A DNA stretch of 11,002 nucleotides, taken from positions 1 to 11,002 of the forward strand of contig CAKZOY010000264.1 of NCBI GenBank assembly GCA_937138275.1. The letters run 5' to 3'. Position numbers and translations under genes: made by a program. The notes beneath the pieces are model-generated. The model was not told the origin of the DNA. It saw only the letters and a program-made list of their open reading frames with translations, and did no database searches. Each line of letters opens with the position of its first letter. Position 1 is the first letter of the stretch. The stretch is from an uncultured Chloroflexota bacterium. Its GTDB lineage: Bacteria; Chloroflexota; Anaerolineae; B4-G1; DUEL01. Positions 6,462 through 11,002 of the stretch are shown here, piece after piece.

Positions 6462-7052
6462 ATGCGACGGGCTGTATTCATTGATCGGGATGGCGTGATT
6501 TGCCGGAATCGGAAAGACCATGTGAAACGCTGGGAGGAATTCTTTTTCCTGCCCGGCGCTCTGGATGCCCTGGCCCGCTTGAGTACTACCGATTTGCTCG
6601 TTGTCGTCATCACCAACCAGGCCATTATCAATCGGGGCATCGTTCCGGTAGAGGTAGTGGAAGACATTCACCGCCGGATGCTCAGAGCGGTCCAGGCGAC
6701 AGGTGGGCGGATAGACCGGGTGCTCTACTGCCCCCATCGCCCCGACGAAAACTGCACCTGCCGCAAGCCGCAGCCGGGACTCCTTTTCCAGGCATCTATG
6801 GAGATGGACATTGACCTTTCCCAATCGTATCTCATCGGGGACGCCCAGAGCGATATGGTCGCCGGACATCTGGCGGGCTGTCGCCGGTTTCTGGTGCTGA
6901 CCGGCCGGGGTGGGCGGGAACTCCTCCGCTGCTGGCGCGCCGGCGAACGAGGATTCCGGGTCACCCTGAACCTGAACATGGCCGTCCGCACGATTCTTCG
7001 GGAAGAACGGGCATACGGGCGCATTCCGATTCCCGCGGCGGGAGTGCGGTAG
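6462..7052 (+). CDS. gmhB: D-glycero-D-manno-heptose 1,7-bisphosphate 7-phosphatase (HAD-IIIA)
   Basis: 196 residues, close to the GmhB norm. The ATG is preceded by AAGGA six bases upstream. HAD motif I is IDRDGV with nucleophile Asp8 and acid-base Asp10, motif II is ITNQ (Thr51), Lys102 is motif III, and GDAQSD (Asp127, Asp131) is motif IV. The GmhB zinc loop is intact: Cys90, His92, Cys98 and Cys100 in CPHRPDENCTCRKP. The enzyme removes the 7-phosphate from heptose 1,7-bisphosphate, leaving heptose 1-phosphate ready for nucleotidyl transfer. The order isomerase-kinase-phosphatase is not exactly the order of the reactions, but all three are present. The closest alternative is the histidinol-phosphatase part of HisB, which shares this fold and zinc loop; the neighbouring hddA and gmhA make GmhB much more likely. 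The next gene starts three bases after the stop. Confidence 0.9.
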   Translation: MRRAVFIDRDGVICRNRKDHVKRWEEFFFLPGALDALARLSTTDLLVVVITNQAIINRGIVPVEVVEDIHRRMLRAVQATGGRIDRVLYCPHRPDENCTCRKPQPGLLFQASMEMDIDLSQSYLIGDAQSDMVAGHLAGCRRFLVLTGRGGRELLRCWRAGERGFRVTLNLNMAVRTILREERAYGRIPIPAAGVR

Positions 7053-7055
7053 GGT

Positions 7056-7889
7056 ATGGAGCAGGAGACACTCATTTCCCGCGAGTTGGACGCGGCGACC
7101 GTCGCCGCCCGCGAGGGTCCCCTGCGTTATTACATCCGGGGGCAGTCCACCCGTCTGGTCCGCTACATCTTAGAGCAGACCCTGTTCGCCTTTCTGCGGG
7201 GCGTTCCCGGACTGGTGGGCATCGGGATGCGTGCGCTGCTCTACCGGTTGATCCTTCATAGCAATGGCCCGCCGATTATTGAAGACCATGTCCGCCTGGG
7301 CCAGCCTGCGAACATCTATCTGGGCAAGCGCGTCTATCTGGACCACGGGGTCTACCTGCATGCCTGTCCCCGGGGCATCTTCATCGGCGACAACGTATTT
7401 GTGATGCACTGTAGCGAACTGCACGTCTACAACTTTCGGGGGTTGCCCCATTCCGGCATCTGGGTGGGCGCCAACAGTTTCATCGGTGAGTTCTGCCTGA
7501 TCCGCGGGCAGGGGGGCGTCCATATCGGCGAATCCGTCCTCCTGGCCCCGCGGGTGCAGATTCTGGCGGTGGACCATCTGTTCCATGAGCCCGACCGACC
7601 CATTATGCAGCAGGGCATCACCGCCCGGGGGGTTCGTATCGGAGACGGCGCCTGGATCGGGGCCGGGGCGATTATCCTGGACGGGGTGGAGATCGGCGCC
7701 GGGGCCGTCGTCGGGGCGGGCGCGGTCGTCACAAAGAACGTGCCTCCCCGCACCCTATCTGCGGGCGTGCCCGCACGGGTGATCCGCCAACTGGACGACT
7801 CCCCGCCTCCGGTGAAAGCGGAGCCCCCAACACCCCCAACCCGGCCTCCAGAGAGACGCCAGGAGGGCCGACCCCGTTTGTGGAGGTAG
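7056..7889 (+). CDS. Left-handed beta-helix acyltransferase (hexapeptide repeat, WbbJ/Maa type)
   Basis: 277 residues. The middle and C-terminal parts (about 75-245) show imperfect hexapeptide repeats such as IYLGKR-VYLDHG, IFIGDN-VFV, IWVGAN-SFIGEF, VHIGES, VRIGDG-AWIGAG-AIILDG and VEIGAG-AVVGAG-AVV. The Asp173-His174 pair in AVDHLFHEPDRPI is the usual active-site loop of O-acetyltransferases of this fold, which use acetyl- or succinyl-CoA. The first 70 residues are helical and mildly hydrophobic rather than repeat-type. The last 30 are a Pro/Arg-rich tail that probably serves no catalytic role and whose codons include the ribosome site of the next gene. It most likely acylates a sugar of the glycan made here; the acceptor is unknown, and an acyl-ACP donor is conceivable given the acyl carrier protein gene across the divergent promoter. 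The start lies three bases after the phosphatase stop. Confidence 0.83.
   Translation: MEQETLISRELDAATVAAREGPLRYYIRGQSTRLVRYILEQTLFAFLRGVPGLVGIGMRALLYRLILHSNGPPIIEDHVRLGQPANIYLGKRVYLDHGVYLHACPRGIFIGDNVFVMHCSELHVYNFRGLPHSGIWVGANSFIGEFCLIRGQGGVHIGESVLLAPRVQILAVDHLFHEPDRPIMQQGITARGVRIGDGAWIGAGAIILDGVEIGAGAVVGAGAVVTKNVPPRTLSAGVPARVIRQLDDSPPPVKAEPPTPPTRPPERRQEGRPRLWR
7882..7887 (+). promoter_or_regulatory. Ribosome binding site inside the end of the acyltransferase gene
   Basis: GGAGGT sits 7 bases before ATG 7895. It rules out the in-frame GTG at 7880, which would place the site inside the coding sequence, and shows the glycosyltransferase begins MNVLSIVIPAYNE. Confidence 0.85.
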
Positions 7890-7894
7890 AAAAG

Positions 7895-9106
7895 ATGAAC
7901 GTCCTTTCCATTGTGATTCCGGCGTATAACGAAGAGCACGGTATTGCCCAGATTATTGAGCGTACCCTCTCCATCCGGTCCCGCCTACGGGAAGTCGGCG
8001 TGGAGGATATGGAACTGATTGTGGTGGACGACGGTTCCCGCGATAACACCACCGCCATCGCCGCCCGCTATCCCGAAGTCCGCCTGATCCGTCACGTGAC
8101 CAACAAGGGGTATGGGGCTGCCCTGAAGACCGGTTTCAGCCACGCGCGCGGGGACCTGCTGGGGTTCCTGGACGCCGACGGCACATATCCCCCCGAATAT
8201 TTTCCCGACCTCTGCCGGGTGGCCCTGGAGGAGAACGCCGATCTGGTCATCGGCTCCCGCATGGCTGGCGCGGAGAGCGAAATGCCCCTGGTACGGCGGG
8301 TGGGCAATGTCATCTTCGCCACCCTGGTCAGTTTGCTGGGCAACCACCGCGTCAGCGACAGCGCCAGCGGGATGCGGGTGCTCCGCCGGGAGATGCTCTC
8401 CCGCCTGTACCCCCTGCCCGACGGCCTGAATTTCACCCCCGTGATGAGCACCCGCGCCATCCACGAACAGGTGTGCATGCGGGAGGTGCCCATCCCCTAC
8501 AGAGAACGGGTCGGTCGGTCCAAACTGAACGCGCTGCGGGACGGCGTCCGCTTCCTGCGCACCATCATCTGGACCGCGCTTAACTACAACCCGGTGCGCA
8601 TCCTGGGCGGCATCGGCCTGGGGCTGGGTTTGCTGACGGGCCTCATCGGGGCGGTGATTGTGGGCATGCGGCTCTCCGGCATCACCTACTTGGGCCCCGG
8701 GGGCGTCGTCGCCGTCTTCATTGCCGCTCTCGCCGCCGTTGCCGGAGTCACCCTCTTCTCGCTGGGCGCGACCTTCAACTATCTGGTCTCCCTCTTCCAC
8801 AAACGGCCTGTCCGCCAGGGACTCTTCGGCAACCCCGTCTTTGACCGTCCCCTGGAGCACCATTTCGGCTGGATGGGGCTGGTGGCGATGCTGGTCGGAC
8901 TGGCGATCGGGGCGGGAAGTCTGGCGCTCTCCCTGAACGGATGGCCGATAGAGCGGCTCTGGCTCTACCTCCTGGGCGCGGCCATGCTGATGCTCACCGG
9001 CCTGCAACTTTCCGTGTTCTGGGTTATCATGCGTGTCCTGGAGGAGTTGAGTCAGCGGGAGATTCGGGTGAACCACGACCTGGAAGGGCAACCATGCGTG
9101 GAGTGA
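7895..9106 (+). CDS. Membrane-anchored family 2 glycosyltransferase (polyprenyl-phosphate sugar transferase type)
   Basis: 403 residues from the ATG at 7895. The N-terminal GT-A domain opens with SIVIPAYNE, then VVDDGS (43-48) and the metal-binding FLDADG (Asp93, Asp95), and continues with GSRM and the conserved SGMRVLRREML segment of the DPM/GtrB-like group. After the catalytic domain come about four hydrophobic helices (near 236-260, 269-300, 326-347, 355-380), so it is held in the membrane with its catalytic part in the cytoplasm. This layout is typical of enzymes that put a sugar on polyprenyl phosphate or on a lipid-linked glycan. Donor and acceptor cannot be read from the sequence; a heptosyl donor would need a nucleotidyltransferase encoded elsewhere. 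It overlaps the next gene by 13 bases, so the two are likely co-translated. Confidence 0.9.
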   Translation: MNVLSIVIPAYNEEHGIAQIIERTLSIRSRLREVGVEDMELIVVDDGSRDNTTAIAARYPEVRLIRHVTNKGYGAALKTGFSHARGDLLGFLDADGTYPPEYFPDLCRVALEENADLVIGSRMAGAESEMPLVRRVGNVIFATLVSLLGNHRVSDSASGMRVLRREMLSRLYPLPDGLNFTPVMSTRAIHEQVCMREVPIPYRERVGRSKLNALRDGVRFLRTIIWTALNYNPVRILGGIGLGLGLLTGLIGAVIVGMRLSGITYLGPGGVVAVFIAALAAVAGVTLFSLGATFNYLVSLFHKRPVRQGLFGNPVFDRPLEHHFGWMGLVAMLVGLAIGAGSLALSLNGWPIERLWLYLLGAAMLMLTGLQLSVFWVIMRVLEELSQREIRVNHDLEGQPCVE

Positions 9107-10752
9107 ACCGCGGCGCCGGAATGCGGGAGCACGTCCCCCCGCCGTCCTTCCCTGACGCCGACGAGGTGGTGCGGGCCGGGATCGCCGCCCGGCAGGCTGG
9201 GGCGGTGGACATTCTCTTTGTCAACCCGCCCGCGCCCGATCGCGGCATCTGGATTCGCAGCCAGCACCGGGTGGGGCGCCGCTCCCGCGAGGGGATGATC
9301 TGGCCCCAGGTCAGCCTGGCCCAACTGGCCGCGCTCTTCCCCGACCGGCGCGTGGAGGTGGTGGACGCCATTGCCCTGCGGATGGACTGGGCCGATTTTG
9401 AGCGGCTGCTGGAGGAGAAACGGCCCCGCTACTACGTCACCCACGTGACCGCCCCCACGTTGCGCAACGACATGTACGGCGTCTTTCTGGCCCGCAGCAT
9501 GGGCGCCACAACCATTACCTTCGGCACCCACGTCACCCCCATCCCGCGGGAGACGATGCGCGCCTTCCCCGCGCTGGATTTCGCCCTGCGCGGGGAGCCG
9601 GAGTTGACGCTGCGGGAACTGGTGGACACGCTGGACTCTCTGGCAACGGAGGTGCCGCGCCCGGAGGGCTGGCCCGAGGTGGAACCGGATGTCCGCGCCC
9701 GCCTTGGGCGCCTCTTCGCCGGCGCCGACCCGGACTGGCGTCCGGCTTGGACGGTCGTCCCGCTGGAACGCCGGACGGCACTCACTGCCATCCGTGGCCT
9801 GGTCTGGCGCGACGGCGACGAGATTGTGGTCAACCCCGACCGGCCCTTTATCCGTCATCTGGACGACCTGCCGTTGCCCCGGCACGAACTGCTGCCGTTG
9901 CAGAAGTACCGCGCCCCGCTGGTCGGTGGTCCGTACACCTTCGTGGTCACCAGCCGGGGGTGTCCGGGGGGATGCCGTTTCTGCATCAAACACGTCTCCT
10001 ACGGGCAGTCCGTCCGCTTCCGCTCGCCGGAGAACATCCTGGCCGAACTGGAGATGCTGGTCGGCCTGGGCATTCGCCACGTCCACATGTACGCCGACCT
10101 GTTCACCGTGAGCCGGGAGCAGGTAATGGGGCTCTGCGAGGGGATTCTGGAGCGGAAGTGGCGCCTTCGCTGGACCTGCAACAGTCGGGTGGATTTCGTG
10201 GACCCGGAGATGCTGCAGATGATGGCGCGGGCGGGCTGCTGGATGATCTCTTGGGGGATTGAGTCCGGCAGCGAGGAGGTCCTGCGCCGGGCCGGGAAGG
10301 GCATTCGCCTGGAGCGGGTGGCGCAGGCGCTCCGGTGGGCTAAGGAGGCGGGCATCCGCAACTGGGGCTACTTCATCATCGGTCTGCCCGGGGAGACGGA
10401 GGAGACGATCAAAGAGACCATTCGCCTGTCGTTGCGCCTGCCGCTGGACCTGGCGCTCTTCCACATCGCCGCGCCGTATCCTGGATCGCCGCTGTTTTTT
10501 GAGGTGGTGGAGAAGGGTTGGTTTCGTCCCGGTGTCCGCTGGGAGGAGGTAGATATGGACTGCTCCACGGTGCTGGACTATCCTCACTTGCGGGCGGAGG
10601 ACCTGGAGCGCTGGGCGCGGCGGGCCTTTCGGGCCTGGGCGCTGCGGCCGGGTCCGGCTCTCACCTATCTGAAGATGCTGCTGACCTCGCCGTCGCTTCT
10701 GCGCAATGCGGTGGAGATCGGGCTGGAGAGTTTGGGCTGGGCGGCGGGGTAG
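9094..10752 (+). CDS. Cobalamin-binding radical SAM protein (HpnJ-like family)
   Basis: 552 residues from ATG 9094, which has GGAAGGG five bases before it; an in-frame start at 8941 is longer but lies wholly in the preceding gene and has no homologous content. Residues about 38-185 form a B12-binding-like domain: ILFVNPP, LAQLAALFP, then the FGTHVTPIPRETM stretch where canonical domains have the DxHxxG loop. The radical SAM domain carries CPGGCRFC (Cys290, Cys294, Cys297), the CxxxCxxC cluster site, followed by WGIESGSEEVL and FIIGLPGET. A segment near residues 187-230 looks like an insertion before the usual GLV-W-RDG strand. Related proteins act as methylases or tailoring enzymes on lipids, glycans or peptides; which applies is unknown. 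As the last gene of the operon, ahead of a terminator, it may modify the glycan lipid or a sugar, but this is inferred. Confidence 0.88.
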   Translation: MRGVNRGAGMREHVPPPSFPDADEVVRAGIAARQAGAVDILFVNPPAPDRGIWIRSQHRVGRRSREGMIWPQVSLAQLAALFPDRRVEVVDAIALRMDWADFERLLEEKRPRYYVTHVTAPTLRNDMYGVFLARSMGATTITFGTHVTPIPRETMRAFPALDFALRGEPELTLRELVDTLDSLATEVPRPEGWPEVEPDVRARLGRLFAGADPDWRPAWTVVPLERRTALTAIRGLVWRDGDEIVVNPDRPFIRHLDDLPLPRHELLPLQKYRAPLVGGPYTFVVTSRGCPGGCRFCIKHVSYGQSVRFRSPENILAELEMLVGLGIRHVHMYADLFTVSREQVMGLCEGILERKWRLRWTCNSRVDFVDPEMLQMMARAGCWMISWGIESGSEEVLRRAGKGIRLERVAQALRWAKEAGIRNWGYFIIGLPGETEETIKETIRLSLRLPLDLALFHIAAPYPGSPLFFEVVEKGWFRPGVRWEEVDMDCSTVLDYPHLRAEDLERWARRAFRAWALRPGPALTYLKMLLTSPSLLRNAVEIGLESLGWAAG

Positions 10753-10766
10753 GTCATCGGCGGTAA

Positions 10767-10813
10767 GGGTTTGCGGGCGGCGGCTTCGCCGCCGCCCGCA
10801 AACCCTCTTTTTT
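10767..10813 (+). terminator. Strong intrinsic terminator of the glycan operon
   Basis: A perfect 18-base-pair inverted repeat (10767-10784 with 10788-10805) around a TTC loop, almost all G and C, is followed by TC and six T residues (10808-10813). It begins 14 bases after the stop of the radical SAM gene. Confidence 0.93.
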
Positions 10814-10831
10814 GCCCCAGGGAGCGGCGGT

Positions 10832-10968
10832 TGTTTGTAGTAAGCCACGGAGCATAGCGAAGTGGCGTGTTTGTAGTAAGCCACGGAGCATAGCGAAGTG
10901 GCGTGTTTATAGTAAGCCACGGCGGAGTGGCGTGTTTGTGGTGAGCCCCGGGACGCTGCGGAGTGGCG
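10832..10968. repeat. Tandem array of four units of about 36 bases
   Basis: Units begin at 10832, 10868, 10904 and 10933. The first two are identical 36-base copies. The third is shortened to 29 bases by loss of seven bases in its middle and has one base change near its start. The fourth is again 36 bases but diverged. Units 1 and 2 each hold an inverted repeat GCCAC...GTGGC that could form a small hairpin. There are no spacers between units, no coding content and no Cas genes, so this is an extragenic repeat family member, not a CRISPR array. Confidence 0.85.
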
Positions 10969-10971
10969 CAG

Positions 10972-10998
10972 GCGCTACTCCGCTTCGCTGCGTAGCGC
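10972..10998. repeat. Palindrome at the end of the repeat array
   Basis: GCGCTAC (10972-10978) pairs with GTAGCGC (10992-10998) across a 13-base loop. Its left arm also overlaps a second pairing, GCGGAGT (10958-10964) with ACTCCGC (10977-10983), so two alternative hairpins exclude each other. It may be the boundary of the array; the right edge of the window cuts off what follows. Confidence 0.65.
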
Positions 10999-11002
10999 AC
11001 TA

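Noticed and set aside
5676..6869. Open frame of about 400 codons antisense to gmhA and gmhB
   Set aside because: It has no ribosome site or domain and covers two genes with intact catalytic motifs; it is a shadow of them.
8941..9093. Longer N-terminus for the radical SAM protein starting at 8941
   Set aside because: The extra 51 codons lie inside the glycosyltransferase gene and give low-complexity sequence; ATG 9094 has a good ribosome site.
9052..10920. Very long open frame (over 600 codons) on the minus strand opposite the radical SAM gene
   Set aside because: It lies antisense to a well-supported gene, its translation is rich in Gln, His, Arg and Pro without domains, and it begins in the tandem repeats. 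It results from high GC and codon bias of the real gene.
10832..10968. Possible CRISPR array because unit length is about 36 bases
   Set aside because: The units are directly joined with no variable spacers and no cas genes are present.

Overview
This GC-rich window reads as a surface-glycan and cell-surface locus from a bacterium, plausibly Chloroflexota (an Anaerolineae-like lineage). That placement is inferred from the combination of secreted DUF11-repeat proteins, FecR-like lipoproteins with Pro/Thr tails and B12-type radical SAM enzymes in glycan clusters. No marker gene here fixes the taxonomy.

The minus strand (positions 1-2769) carries a probable three-gene operon, read right to left. 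It starts with a stand-alone acyl carrier protein, then a lipoprotein with a FecR-like domain and a long Pro/Thr-rich tail, then a signal-peptide protein built of DUF11 and Ig-like repeats. The last two genes overlap by ATGA. The repeat protein runs off the left edge of the window; it is open across its whole 482-codon visible part.

A divergent intergenic region of 352 bases (2770-3121) separates this from a plus-strand operon of seven tightly spaced genes (3122-10752). In order these are: a polyprenyl-phosphate sugar-1-phosphate transferase that would start a glycan on its lipid carrier; a heptose 7-phosphate kinase (HddA-like); a sedoheptulose 7-phosphate isomerase (GmhA); a heptose bisphosphate phosphatase (GmhB-like); a left-handed beta-helix acyltransferase; a membrane-anchored family 2 glycosyltransferase; and a cobalamin-binding radical SAM enzyme. 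The three heptose genes cover sedoheptulose 7-phosphate to D-glycero-alpha-D-manno-heptose 1-phosphate, but the nucleotidyltransferase that would activate the product (HddC-type) is not in the window.

The plus operon ends in a very strong intrinsic terminator (10767-10813). This is followed by a short tandem array of about 36-base hairpin-forming units and a further palindrome that reaches the right edge. Most of the window is well explained. The points that deserve a second look are the Glu-to-Asp change in GmhA, the orphan acyl carrier protein, the radical SAM enzyme with an extra central segment, the polyproline tail next to an overlapping start codon, and the 3' repeat array.
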